Assembly: GCA_000333855.2 (NCBI GenBank)
Contig: CM007319.1
Coordinates: 1,020,755 to 1,084,754 of the forward strand
Length of the DNA: 64,000 nucleotides
Direction: 5' to 3'
DNA from: Endotrypanum monterogeii
Lineage: Eukaryota > Euglenozoa > Kinetoplastea > Trypanosomatida > Trypanosomatidae
Shown: positions 30,360-40,319 of the stretch, piece after piece
How the letters are laid out: every line of letters begins with the position of its first letter
How positions within the stretch are numbered: the first letter of the stretch is position 1
The notes under the pieces: generated by a model
Databases searched by the model: none
Told to the model about the DNA's origin: nothing
Seen by the model: the letters and a program-made list of their open reading frames with translations, nothing else
Translations under genes and position numbers: made by a program

Positions 30360-31810
30360 TGTAATAGTTTGCACTGAACGTAGGGGAGTTACCGCCACTA
30401 TATTAGAAAAAATATATGACGAGGTGAACTCACAACAGCACAGCAGATTTCTGAACCGCTAATACCCCAGGGGGAAAAAAAGGCAGTTCTCTTCTCCCAC
30501 AATAGCAAGAAACAGAGAACGGGCACAAATCAGAAACTCTCTCGTACAAACAACGTCCCGAAATTAAGATACAGTACTCGCCTCCTTTTGCCAGCTCAGT
30601 TGTACTTGTGTCTGTGTGTGTGTATTAGTTATACCGGTAGCCGAGGCCGCGAAAAAAAAAAGAATACAACAGTAATACTTGAAGCGCTGGTGAAATGGCG
30701 TTGACTCACTGCTGTCTAGTGTCTGTATCCAAGTGTGTATTCCTGTGGTACCCGTGCCCCACTGTTGTGTGAAAGTCTGTAGCGAGTTACTTCTCTTTCC
30801 AGCAGACGAAGGAAGGATTTTCCTTTTTTACTAATATGAAGGAGGGAGGAGAGCGGGGCCTCACGTGATCGGTGTAGGGAGCGGGCGAGATCAAAATCAC
30901 AGGGACTATCGCTAACGTGTGAAAGCCGTACCTGGAGCCAACGAGAATTATCTTCACCCACTGACAGGAGTGGAGTGGGTAGAGCGGAAAAAATAGAAAT
31001 AAGAAAAGACGAGGAGGGAGCGTACTAAAACAGATTTGTGAAAAGGGCGATATCTCACACAGCATGAATATCTCTGAGTTGTTGCATCTAACAGCAAAAA
31101 TATTAAAAGATATTATCTCAAACAAATGAAAAAAAGAGACAAAGAATGTGCTGTCCAACGTAGCAGCGGCGCCGTGCCATCTTTAGCGAGGGGCATGAGG
31201 GAGCGACAGATGCAGTTTCCCGGCTGTCGGTGCGTTTTATTCTCCACTTTCAAAGCTCTGATACTTCCTTTGCGCTCCTTGCTTTCCACTGGTTTGCTCC
31301 AACAACAAAAAAAAGATGGTGGGTATCAGCTGTCTCAGCAAACTTGGGGTGACCGGAGAATGAGAGGAGCCATCGAGTTTCCGGGGTTTCCGTCAAACAA
31401 CGATCAGGTATGCTGTGGTTAAATTTTTTTTTTTTTAATGTGAAAAGAAAAAAATGGTTCTTGAGGTCCAGCATATGTGCGATACCACACGACGACAAAA
31501 ATACCTGAGAAAGTCGAGACAGAAATTTATCGAATCACCAACGCCCTTTTTTTCCGTTCTACCTAGAAGAGAGGAGGACGGGAGCGCGGTAGCAAGCGAG
31601 AAAAAAAAACACTTTCGCCCTCTCCGCCGCTAACACATACAGAACAACAACAAAAGGCAAATCAGCAGGCAAACTATACTAGGCACTCTGCTCACCTACA
31701 GTGAGAGTTTGGCAACTACTTGCTTCACCCACCAGTGGAAACATTACCCGCGGTAAAGACGCATCCATGTGAAGTTCGTCACCGCTTTACAACAGCAAAT
31801 GCCTGCGTCT
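30360..31810. other. Intercistronic spacer
   Basis: A 1.45-kb spacer between the small basic protein and LEO1. It has short TG repeats near 30610 and T or A runs at 31425-31436, but no long TA microsatellite, unlike most spacers here. No gene supported. Confidence 0.65.
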
Positions 31811-32266
31811 TCAGTCATGTAGGTCTTGGTTGCGTATTTGAGCACGTAGCTTGACACAGCGCTTCTTTCGGTCCCATTTCTTGGACAGGGTGTCGCTCAC
31901 GGCAACTCCACGATCCACCATCTTTTCTTTGCGCTTTGCTTGCTTTCGTGTCAGCTGCTTCTTCTTTTTTAGAGGGACGTCAAGAACAAGGTCACCCACC
32001 ATGCGCACTGCTCGCTTCACCGCCATATTAATCTCCGTGTCGTCCACGTTGTGAGAGCTGGTGCCGGCACGACTGTTGGCCTCATCCTCGAGGTCGCCAT
32101 TCAGCCTCGCCATCTCACGGTCGACCTCATCCTCTAGCTTCTGAGACTTATGCTCCGTGGTACGCTCGAGCTCCCGCTGGGCGCGCTCTATCTTGCGCTT
32201 CTGAACAGTCTTGCGGTGCGCCCGCTTTTTTGCCATCTGCTTCAGTTTTCGCACTAGCTTCGTCAT
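31811..32266 (-). CDS. Small, highly basic coiled-coil protein
   Basis: A 151-residue protein dominated by Lys, Arg and Glu. Two basic blocks flank the chain: KLVRKLKQMAKKRAHRKTVQ at the start, and KKKKQLTRKQAKRKEK (about 99-114) with KKWDRKKR near the end. Between them is a charged helix likely to coil (residues 20-60). This is the profile of a nucleolar or ribosome-biogenesis factor, but I cannot name the family. The start at 32266 is the Met after the pyrimidine-rich leader; the open frame upstream (196 more codons) runs through a (CA)n tract at 32707-32733 and a (TA)n tract at 32448-32473 and is not protein. Confidence 0.75.
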   Translation of the reverse strand: MTKLVRKLKQMAKKRAHRKTVQKRKIERAQRELERTTEHKSQKLEDEVDREMARLNGDLEDEANSRAGTSSHNVDDTEINMAVKRAVRMVGDLVLDVPLKKKKQLTRKQAKRKEKMVDRGVAVSDTLSKKWDRKKRCVKLRAQIRNQDLHD

Positions 32267-32444
32267 GGGGATGAAAGCGGTGAGGGCAGAAAAAATAGAT
32301 TTTTTTTTTGGTGGGGTGAAGCTAATGTGCCTCCAATTACTTGGTAAATGAATACACCCATATCGATATCGAGAAGAGGTGAAAAAAAGATATGTATTTA
32401 AAGTGTGCAGGTGTGAGCATAGAATATAGTCAAAAAGAAATACG

Positions 32445-32447
<3 letters not shown>

Positions 32448-32473
<26 letters not shown>
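32448..32473. repeat. (AT)13 microsatellite
   Basis: A perfect AT run about 180 bases upstream, on the transcript, of the small basic protein ATG. Confidence 0.9.
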
Positions 32474-32475
<2 letters not shown>

Positions 32476-32706
32476 TAAGGTACAAAGGGACGGAGGAAGA
32501 AAAAGCGTGAAAGTGACAAAGTCGTAGTGACAAGATGTGCGTCGGACGTGCACACCAACAGGCCCTTCTCAAAATACACCATTTTTTTCTGGTATAGGCG
32601 AGTGCACAACTTACACCAATTTGCTTGTCGTCAGATACGCGGATTCTCTGCAGTGATAGAAGACCCCTCATCACTCCCTTCTTTTCCCAAACACAAACAC
32701 AGACCG

Positions 32707-32733
32707 ACACACACACACACACACACACACACA
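32707..32733. repeat. (AC)13 microsatellite
   Basis: A perfect AC run in the 3' flank of the pseudokinase gene. Confidence 0.9.
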
Positions 32734-32994
32734 GCAACAAGGGCGATTGCGATGCGTTAAAATAGAGTGCTGTCCACAATTCAACGCACCTAACAATAAA
32801 TAATGAGTACAGCGAACAGAGCAATCTTGGCGGCACGACCCAGCAGAGACCCACACTCCTTTTAAAAGCGACTTCATCTAAAAAAAAAAAACCAAAGCAG
32901 ATGCCTCACCTTTTTCATATAAAATATATACGTGTATGCATACGAATGGGACATTGGTTGTAAAACGTGTTCACCTCTTTGCCACCTACTCACT

Positions 32995-35208
32995 CTACAC
33001 ACCGTATCCGTCCATGCGTGGGTGTTTCTTTTGCTTCTTTCGTAGCCATGTGTTGTACAAAACAGCAGAGGTATTGGCAGCTCGGTCGGAGGAAATCACG
33101 TGGACTGGCATTGATGGCATCGCATGCAACGTATCGGCGACGCTGAATGCAGATGACTTGTGTTCCCCCAGAAAACTTTCCTCTGCATCATCCACGAGAT
33201 ACTCTTTCGCGGAGGGGGAGACTTTGCTCGTCATCGCCGTGCTCCGGGCAGAGACGTCCATTAAGGCGCCAGCGAAGATGACGCTGTCTGCCACAGCAGC
33301 TACGTCAGAAGGAGAGTTGGTAAAACCCTCCAAAAGTAGCTCAACAAAGAGAAAACAAGAGTCGGGGTCGGTCTGTTCCAGCGTCGACAAGTGCCCTGCG
33401 AACTCTTGCATCAGCGCAGTGGTCGTGCTCATGTCATCAGGTAGCTGATCGGTATTCTGCAGACGCTCACAAGACACTGCTGGCATTATCTGGTGAGCAG
33501 ATAGCTTCGTTGTTGTTGACTTTGATGCGTCGCTCACACCTAAGCCACGGAGAAGTTCATGTAAAAAGGTAGCGTCTTGCAGTGCCTGCTGTGCAGCTGC
33601 TGCGAGAGGGAAAGATGGACCCTGTACATGCAAGACATCAACTATGGCGGTTGGGTCCTCTGAGGGGGTACCGCCTGGCGGGGCGATCGGGTGATTTTTC
33701 TGTGAGGAAGGCCCGACGTCTGGCACGAACGCGTCACGGAAGTCGTCCGGTGTGGTCCACGTCAAATCATGCAATAAGAGAGACGCCAGAGTGGCGTCCA
33801 CAGAAAATTGGTCGAGGTATACGCTTCCTTTTCGTGGGTGCTGCACAATCCGCTGAGCCGCCGCAGGTCGTCGGGTATCTTTCCTTGTCGCCGCCACGGC
33901 CTCTGTAAGACGGATAAGAGCCACGTTCGGTTCACCCATGCAGTTTGATCCGTATCGTGAAAATGCGGCGCTCTTGAGTAACGCCAAAAGAGTGGGGCGC
34001 GTCGTTGGGGAGCGCCGCAAGCAGCCGTGAATAACCTCAGCTATAGAGGCGTCCAGATTTGACGGAAGTAGACCTTTCGGCTCGTGAAGATGACTCTGCA
34101 TCACGGCGAGACGCTCGGCTGGGGAAGCAGCGGAAGATAAAGCGCTCTGGTTCAATGAGCACAACTGTAGCATCAGAAGCCCCAATGCCCAAACGTCCGT
34201 GCAGCGCGTACTCGCACCAGAAAACGGCCAAGTAACGCTCCCCCGGTGCAAAGCCTCACGTGCTTCTGGTGCATAAACAGAAGGGGTTGCCCCATCAAAG
34301 ACAGCGCTCATTAGTGCTTCCACAGGTGACGGAGACGACATCGTATGTAGGAGTGTTTTCGTGCAGTCTGCTGGGTCTGCCACTGAATCGAACATCAGTA
34401 CTGCGCAGAGGGGAAGTCGAACTTTCACGTACCCTTCCTTTACACTCAAATGAACACACTCCAGAGGTATATAGCGACACAACAATGGCCCCACGAGGTG
34501 AATATGAAGTAGCAGTTGGGTGAGTTGGGAAGCAATGGCTATCGCATCATGTTGTATGGTTGTGTCGTCCCGATCAAGGTACTTCCTCGCTACGGCGTCC
34601 GCGTAGTCTGCGAGTGAGCACCCCATGACGTATTCTTCGACTACTACAAGAGCAGTTGTGGTGGTAGGACACATCATTGCAGCAGTCCCTGTTGGTACAG
34701 GAGGCTGCAAAACTTCCGTCTCTTTCAGAGGTTTTTTTTGTATCGGCATTTTTTTCTGTAAAGAACCTTCCAGGGACGCTGCTGATCTATCTTCTTTGTT
34801 GTTGCTGTCCGAGCAATCGCTAGCTGAGCTGAGCGCGCCACAAATTCGATCTGTGTAGAAGGCATCGACTAGGGTACGCAAGAACGGGTGCTGCACTTGT
34901 CGTCGCAAAGAAATGTTCCTCAGTACCAGCTCAAGTGAGGCGGCTTCCGATGCGGTGCTCATGTCTTGAAGAGGGGTTAGGAGTGGTACATACGTGATCA
35001 GTACGTCACTCATGGGTACATTGCTGTTCGATAGATTCGTGGGGTCCTCTCCCGATGTCTGCCCCGTCTCTGTGCGAAAGGGTGGGCAGCACCTCGCTCG
35101 ATAGACCACAGCATGCTCAAAAAATGCGCCGTAGGACCCGCGCTCAGGCTCGAGAGGTGTCTCCAGTTGGTATGTGTAACCATGGGTACCCTCAAGCAAA
35201 GGTGACAT
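32995..35208 (-). CDS. Protein-kinase-fold pseudokinase
   Basis: A 737-residue protein whose first 420 residues follow the protein kinase fold. Recognisable parts are a GSYGAFF glycine-rich-like loop (about 24-30), an alpha-C region ending QHPFLRTLVDAF (106-117), a hinge VVVEEYVMG (188-196), the catalytic-loop position LCRYIPLEC (243-251), YAPEA (312-316), DVWALG (338-343) and the RRSPTTRP arginine motif (398-405). The catalytic residues are gone: no lysine in the beta-3 strand (VLITYV), HRD Asp is Tyr246, the loop Lys is Pro248, Asn is Cys251, and DFG reads LPL (265-267). Phosphotransfer is therefore very unlikely and a scaffold role is inferred. An insert of about 60 residues (125-185) precedes the hinge. 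The C-terminal 310 residues are of unknown fold. The ATG at 35208 directly follows an A-rich leader. Confidence 0.85.
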   Translation of the reverse strand: MSPLLEGTHGYTYQLETPLEPERGSYGAFFEHAVVYRARCCPPFRTETGQTSGEDPTNLSNSNVPMSDVLITYVPLLTPLQDMSTASEAASLELVLRNISLRRQVQHPFLRTLVDAFYTDRICGALSSASDCSDSNNKEDRSAASLEGSLQKKMPIQKKPLKETEVLQPPVPTGTAAMMCPTTTTALVVVEEYVMGCSLADYADAVARKYLDRDDTTIQHDAIAIASQLTQLLLHIHLVGPLLCRYIPLECVHLSVKEGYVKVRLPLCAVLMFDSVADPADCTKTLLHTMSSPSPVEALMSAVFDGATPSVYAPEAREALHRGSVTWPFSGASTRCTDVWALGLLMLQLCSLNQSALSSAASPAERLAVMQSHLHEPKGLLPSNLDASIAEVIHGCLRRSPTTRPTLLALLKSAAFSRYGSNCMGEPNVALIRLTEAVAATRKDTRRPAAAQRIVQHPRKGSVYLDQFSVDATLASLLLHDLTWTTPDDFRDAFVPDVGPSSQKNHPIAPPGGTPSEDPTAIVDVLHVQGPSFPLAAAAQQALQDATFLHELLRGLGVSDASKSTTTKLSAHQIMPAVSCERLQNTDQLPDDMSTTTALMQEFAGHLSTLEQTDPDSCFLFVELLLEGFTNSPSDVAAVADSVIFAGALMDVSARSTAMTSKVSPSAKEYLVDDAEESFLGEHKSSAFSVADTLHAMPSMPVHVISSDRAANTSAVLYNTWLRKKQKKHPRMDGYGV

Positions 35209-36068
35209 TTTTTTTTTGTTGTGGGGGGAAACGGTTAGGTGTGCATTACAAGGAAAGGGACACCCGCAACGACAAACGCCACGGTGAGGGTAATCGCTGT
35301 GAAGCGGAAAGTCTTGACAAGACGTTGAGCAAGGGGAGCCGCAACGTTGTGTTACACCGCGCATGCACACACAAGCAATGCAACTATCGTTTTATGTACT
35401 GTATTAAAGCGCACGTGAGCACCGAGGGAAGAGAGAAAGCGCACATAGCCTTATGTTCGCAAGAGAAAAAAAAAAAGAAAATCGATGAACAGTTGAGACG
35501 AGAAAGAGAATGACTCTCATCAAGGGGTCGAGAGTGCCTGCTACAACACCTTTCCAGACACATGAAACGAATATACATATACATATATTGATTGTTGCAC
35601 ACGGCTCCGCCGTGAAATGAAACGATACCGAAAGAGAAAAGAGCGTAGCGCCACCGGCATACGAGCATTGGTGCCAGTGAGAAGAAACAAAGATGAGTGG
35701 CTGCGATTCATCTCGGGCCTAGAAGAGAGTGCAATACCCTAGTAGACTTCTCCCTCTGAAGATCCGTCATTCGATCAGTGAATAATTTCCACATTTTTTT
35801 TTTCCATTATGCTTTTGTCTCCCCTCGCTTCTCTAGCTGTGCCCCGCGTATAGGTGTGTGTGGACTCTTCTCTGTGATGTTTTAGATCATCTCTTTCCTT
35901 AGGTATCGAGACAGGAATGGGGTCAACAAAAAGGAAGAAGATGGCACTGTCATCGGCGATGCATCCATCGCATCTTCATTGCACAGGCTGCAAAGTGACA
36001 CAAGTCAACACCCACACACACAAACCAACGCACTCATTCATTTCAAAGCTAGGGCTAACGTAGAAATT
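35209..36068. other. Intercistronic spacer
   Basis: An 860-base spacer between TRAPPC1 and the pseudokinase. It holds a short TATACATA stretch near 35573-35590 and A or T runs. No gene supported. Confidence 0.7.
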
Positions 36069-36494
36069 CTAAAAAAGCAGCTTTTTACGGCGAAAAAGCG
36101 CCTCCATCGCCTCTTCGAACTCGTTCCCTGTGACGATGACTCCTTTTTCATGTCGATAAGATGGATTCTTCGTGACGGTCTGGGTGAAAACAGTCTTGAG
36201 TAGCTCCGCGAGGGTGGTCTGGACGAGCGCCGTGCTCATGGCATTATCCGTAAGCAGCGCGACGCGGTAGCCTGTCATTGTCTCTGAGTAGTGCACCTTA
36301 TACAGCGGTGTGTGCACGGCCCGCAACCCGCCGGATTGGGAAGACGACAACTGCGAGCTAATGTGTTGGAGAGTATAAACAAACCCAGCGACTAAGCCGT
36401 CTTCGCCGTTCTGGACAGGGCTGCTTCGCTTCCATTGCTTTGTGTATATTGTGTCCCCGTATCGATTGAATACATAAATGGAGAACAGCGTCAT
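36069..36494 (-). CDS. TRAPPC1: TRAPP complex subunit TRAPPC1/BET5
   Basis: A 141-residue longin-fold protein of the TRAPP vesicle-tethering complex at the ER-Golgi boundary. It begins MTLFSIYVFNRYGDTIYTKQW, the position where TRAPPC1 has its F/Y-x-F-(D/N)-R strand. The middle carries PLYKVHYSETMTGYRVALLTD, equivalent to the Y-K-(L/V)-H-Y-x-E-T-x-T-G block of BET5. The end has VTKNPSY and a final amphipathic helix (EFEEAMEALFRR). The length is that of BET5/TRAPPC1 (about 145 in animals). The open frame continues 116 codons upstream but runs through a (TA)n tract and leader; the Met at 36494 aligns with the family start. Confidence 0.93.
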   Translation of the reverse strand: MTLFSIYVFNRYGDTIYTKQWKRSSPVQNGEDGLVAGFVYTLQHISSQLSSSQSGGLRAVHTPLYKVHYSETMTGYRVALLTDNAMSTALVQTTLAELLKTVFTQTVTKNPSYRHEKGVIVTGNEFEEAMEALFRRKKLLF

Positions 36495-37381
36495 GGCATC
36501 CTCGTATCCCTTTTCCCCCTCGTCGGGTGAAGTAGAAGACAAGTCACCAACAATGTCAACTACTTTGGAAGCGCAAACACACGCACAGACGCACCTTGTC
36601 AAGTCACAGAAAAGGGAGACAGGACCGAAAGAAAGGAGTAAGGAATGGGACAGTCGATGACGGGTTCCATTCGAGAATATTCTCCGCACACACTCTTCGG
36701 AAGCAAGATAAAACGTGTTCATACATGGGAGCCATTTTCCCACGTGGGCAACACAATGCAGCTCAGTGATACATACCGTATCGATCAGGGTAGAAACGAG
36801 CAATATATATATATATATATATATATATCCGAGTAGTGACACGCGAGGAGATCGTGCAAAAGAGGCTGAGAAATAGTCAACGAAGTGGCGACGAATACAC
36901 TCCGCTCTCCAAAAAGGGTCGAGCGGGCATCTCGTGCACCTCTAAGACGAGGTTAACAAGTGTCCTCGCAGAATTAGGTACGCACTTCATAGGCTTCACT
37001 CGAATGACTTTCAGACGTGCTAGAGAGGGTTACGTTACGACAGATCCGTTTCTATCAGCGGAAAAAAAGAGTTGACTGTTGTCGGGCCCGCCTCCTCTGC
37101 AGTCGGCGAGCCGCATCCCTTATATGTCAACGCACGCAAAGCGGAAGCTGGGGATCGGGGGTGGGAAAGGGTGTTTCACGCACACAGCCTCCAGGCGACG
37201 TCCCCCCCCGCTCCACACACACACAACAAAAAAAAAAAACACCTAGGTACCTCTGTAAATGCGAAGTTACATGTCCGTTAGCAGATCGTGAAAGAAAAGC
37301 AAATGGCAATCGACCCTCTCCCATGATGGAGCTAGCCGGTAGACCACGCGCATAAGCGAAAACTCTTTTCCATCATTCCTC
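36495..37381. other. Intercistronic spacer
   Basis: An 887-base spacer with (AT)13 at 36803-36828 about 310 bases upstream of the TRAPPC1 ATG, and an A12 run at 37229-37240. No gene. Confidence 0.75.
36803..36828. repeat. (AT)13 microsatellite
   Basis: A perfect AT run between the SpoU-like gene and TRAPPC1. Confidence 0.9.
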
Positions 37382-39286
37382 TCAAACCAGTGGGCGTTTG
37401 TAGTTAGAGCTGATATCGCGCTCGCTTGCAAGCACGTCACGGTCCAGTGACTGGCGGTACTCGTTGATGATGTTGGGAACAGAGTCGGGCATAGGCTTGG
37501 TTTTCTTGTCACGTGGCGTCATCCACGGCGCGACACGACGCTGTTGCTCACGCTTGATCAGCCCCTGCACGCGGTGGTTCTCCGCGTCCATCCAGTGGTC
37601 GTAATCGCTACGCCTGCGAGGTGATAGTCGACGCCAGCGCATGTACTCATTTCGCTGGTGGGCCAATTCCCGTTGTTCTGCTTCATCGAGGTTGATGTCG
37701 TTGGTGCTGATAGAAAGACGATTGACACCAATGTCCACTGAGGCGTGCTTTGCTTGTAGGCTAAGGGTCGACTGCGCTTGCTTCGCCTCCACCGGCAAGT
37801 AATCCCAGTTTCCTCGTGGTCGAAGAGCATAAAGAACAATTGACATTGAAACAAGCAGATCCGCTGGTGTCTCAGCCAGGGAAGGCAGACTTTCGAGTTG
37901 CAGCAGCGTAGTGGGCCGGGAAAGCTTTGTGTCCAGACGACGTAGCATGTTGCGTTTGTGATTTGGGCCAGCAAAAAGTATATACCCTTTTTGCGCGTCG
38001 TCCTCGGCGCTAGAAGCCCCAGTGAAGTGGTCGAGGCAGAAGTCAGACAAGGATTGCGCTCTCGTCCTCGAATCGTCAGTGAGGCCACGCGATGACTTGA
38101 CAGCGTAGTAAGATTCGCGCTGCTGCGGTTGCGGGAGGAGTACTGGCGCGGCCCCCGTGACGCTGGAGTGAAAAAGGTGACCCGCAGGCGACTGTGAAGA
38201 AGCAGAGAACTCTGATGGCATGCCCACAGTGCGACCATGGGCGTCGACAGCGTCTGCCTGGGCCGTGTAGCAGAGGGGTAAGAGGTCGTTTCGTTCCGCG
38301 ACGTGATTGAGCAGGCCATAAACGTCATCTCCGTCCTCGTCCTTCAAAGTATAGATGGGAACGGTAGTTTGAAAATGTGCCCCACGAGCAGCACGAACCA
38401 CACGATGATCATATAAATCAGCGCAGTTATTCGTCGTGATGATTGCGTCGTACTGATAACCGGAGGCAGTGCGTAGGAGGGTTCCAAGCACGCCTGGGTC
38501 GTCGATGTTATCGAGCACAAGTACACGGTTCAGTCGTTGATGATTTGCAATCAGCTGCTCCTTCATTGGCGGGGCCGGGATTTCAAAGTCGCCAACATAG
38601 CCGTCTGAGCCAGGCATCACAGCAGAGACGACCTTCTTGTCGACAAGAACGACATCTGTGCTCTGTCGATCCTGAAACGAGTTGAGGATCGGCTTTCCAT
38701 GCTCAACCATCAGATGTCGTGGGCGGTACCCCGCTCGGCACAGCTCCTCAATCATAGACCGACCACCGACAACAAGCATTTGTCGAGCTTGTCGGTACTT
38801 GGAGTTGCTGGTCAGCTTGACAAAATGTTGCACGAGTGTGTGATTCACTTCATCAATCACTGTCCCTTCCCAGAGTACCTCTTTCTGCATTTGAAGCAGT
38901 AGCGCCTTTTGCGCTTGCTTCTTGAGATCCTCTGCAGAGAGAGAGGCAGAGGATGACGGGGAAGATGCAGAGCCAGCGGCACGGATTGCGCTCATGGGTA
39001 TGACTACGTTGCGCTGTGATGGGTCCTTGGGCGCGAGTGGGTGACGGTAGGCCGACTTGCTCAATCGGGCCACCGCGCGTTGCTCCCCAATACACGACTG
39101 AAAACGGCGACTTGTGCATACCGTATGGAATCCCTTTGAGGCAGAACGTCCCATGTAGCTTCTCTTTGGAACGAAGCACGGTAGAGAGGCGGCGTATCGC
39201 TTCATGAGAGCCGGCTCACTTGTGTCTCCTCCTCTGTGGTCACGGACCTTTAAAATGCCGAAGCTATATGAAATGGGGCAAGTCAT
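37382..39286 (-). CDS. SpoU/TrmH-family RNA 2'-O-methyltransferase-like protein, probably mitochondrial
   Basis: A 634-residue SPOUT-fold protein. A SpoU substrate-binding region (about 155-225, with RQARQMLVVGGRSMIEELC) precedes the knotted domain: motif 1 VLDNIDDPGVLGTLLRTA (257-274), then YDAIITTNNCADLYDHRVVR, an insertion of about 125 residues, motif 2 ILFAGPNHK (436-444) and motif 3 ADLLVSMSIVLYALRP (475-490). Two hallmark asparagines differ: motif 1 normally reads DPxNxG and here is DPGVLG, and motif 3 normally has LNVS and here is LLVS. Activity is thus doubtful; a structural role, for example in mitoribosome assembly, is possible. A basic, Ser/Arg-rich N-terminus (MKRYAASLPCFVPKRSYMGR) suits mitochondrial import if translation begins at the second in-frame ATG, 39205. 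The first is 39286. Confidence 0.82.
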   Translation of the reverse strand: MTCPISYSFGILKVRDHRGGDTSEPALMKRYAASLPCFVPKRSYMGRSASKGFHTVCTSRRFQSCIGEQRAVARLSKSAYRHPLAPKDPSQRNVVIPMSAIRAAGSASSPSSSASLSAEDLKKQAQKALLLQMQKEVLWEGTVIDEVNHTLVQHFVKLTSNSKYRQARQMLVVGGRSMIEELCRAGYRPRHLMVEHGKPILNSFQDRQSTDVVLVDKKVVSAVMPGSDGYVGDFEIPAPPMKEQLIANHQRLNRVLVLDNIDDPGVLGTLLRTASGYQYDAIITTNNCADLYDHRVVRAARGAHFQTTVPIYTLKDEDGDDVYGLLNHVAERNDLLPLCYTAQADAVDAHGRTVGMPSEFSASSQSPAGHLFHSSVTGAAPVLLPQPQQRESYYAVKSSRGLTDDSRTRAQSLSDFCLDHFTGASSAEDDAQKGYILFAGPNHKRNMLRRLDTKLSRPTTLLQLESLPSLAETPADLLVSMSIVLYALRPRGNWDYLPVEAKQAQSTLSLQAKHASVDIGVNRLSISTNDINLDEAEQRELAHQRNEYMRWRRLSPRRRSDYDHWMDAENHRVQGLIKREQQRRVAPWMTPRDKKTKPMPDSVPNIINEYRQSLDRDVLASERDISSNYKRPLV

Positions 39287-40319
39287 TTATACTCACCCTC
39301 ACCCCAGAGACACACATAAATGAGGACATGGGGCACACAAAGAAAAAAAAAGAAAAAAAAAGACAGTGTTAAAGATTCAAATTGATTCTGAGGTGGTGGT
39401 TCGGTGAGAAATACACACCTTACCTCCTGCCATTGTGCACACGTCCCGTCGACCCACATACAGGAAAGCAGAGCGTACAGTAGGGAAACCACAACTCGGT
39501 GAGAGCTCTACTCCAATCCTTTTTCAACGTAACGAATGTTTCGAGGGAGAAGGAGGAGGAGGTACTTCATCGCCTCAGAAACAGATGGATTGGAGCCCAA
39601 GCGCCTTAGCGATCGTGTGAGGGAAACGCAGCCACATCTACCCTACCCGCTTACTGTTCACAAAATACCACTCTTACGAGCGGCAAACGTTTGTGTGTGT
39701 GGGGGGGGGGGGGAGGAGAAAACATCTGAAGTCCTCCACCCCACCTCTGAAGATATCAACCGCCTACAGGACCTTAAAAGTTCTATGCGTTGCGCAGGTC
39801 ACCGCCCTCCGAGAACAAGTAGTCGACAAAGGACGCTGGGAAACCATCGCAACAACGAAAAGAAATAAAACGGAACACCTGGAGTTCAGGTAGGGTGTGT
39901 TCATTAAAATAATAATAAACAAAGGTAGTTTACATCAAGAGGAGGCGGGAAAAAAAAAATTGCTACACACAAGCACGATCTCGAGAGACATAAGAACAGA
40001 GATGGGATTGGACAAGTGACCTTTGAGCCCTTAGGCTCCCATATTCGAGGTCCTGTGTTCCTGTACCGATTCGGTACACCGTCGCGATCGCCGTCGTCGA
40101 TGACTTGAAGACAGACGCTTAAACACACACCAAAACACCGTGCAAGAATTCCCATTGCCTGGAATGCTGAAAGACTCAAAATGGCTCCGCGCCAGAGATA
40201 GAAAAAAAATACCAACAACAAATCACAAGACCACAGCAGAGGAGGAAAAAAAAAACTTTGTGACATGTTCCACAGACGTGTGCCCCCTATCTTTCTTGGT
40301 CGTGATGATTTTCCTACGC
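39287..40319. other. Intercistronic spacer
   Basis: A 1.03-kb spacer. It has T-rich leader sequence (A runs on plus at 39342-39361), a G13 run at 39701-39713 and a small perfect inverted repeat GTACCGATTCGGTAC near 40060-40075. No gene supported. Confidence 0.65.
39701..39713. repeat. G13 homopolymer
   Basis: A homopolymer after a short TG repeat; its length may be a sequencing artefact. Confidence 0.85.

Larger units (their letters stand above)
32267..32994. other. Intercistronic spacer
   Basis: A 728-base spacer with (TA)n at 32448-32473 and (CA)n at 32707-32733. The A9 run at 32298-32306 (T-rich on the transcript) close to the ATG at 32266 is a likely splice signal. No gene. Confidence 0.75.

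Noticed and set aside
29752..30462. 236-codon plus-strand frame
   Set aside because: Antisense shadow of LEO1, Ser/Arg-rich as expected for such shadows.
37558..38328. 256-codon minus-strand frame
   Set aside because: Shifted-phase shadow inside the SpoU-like gene, which has the recognisable motifs in its own phase.
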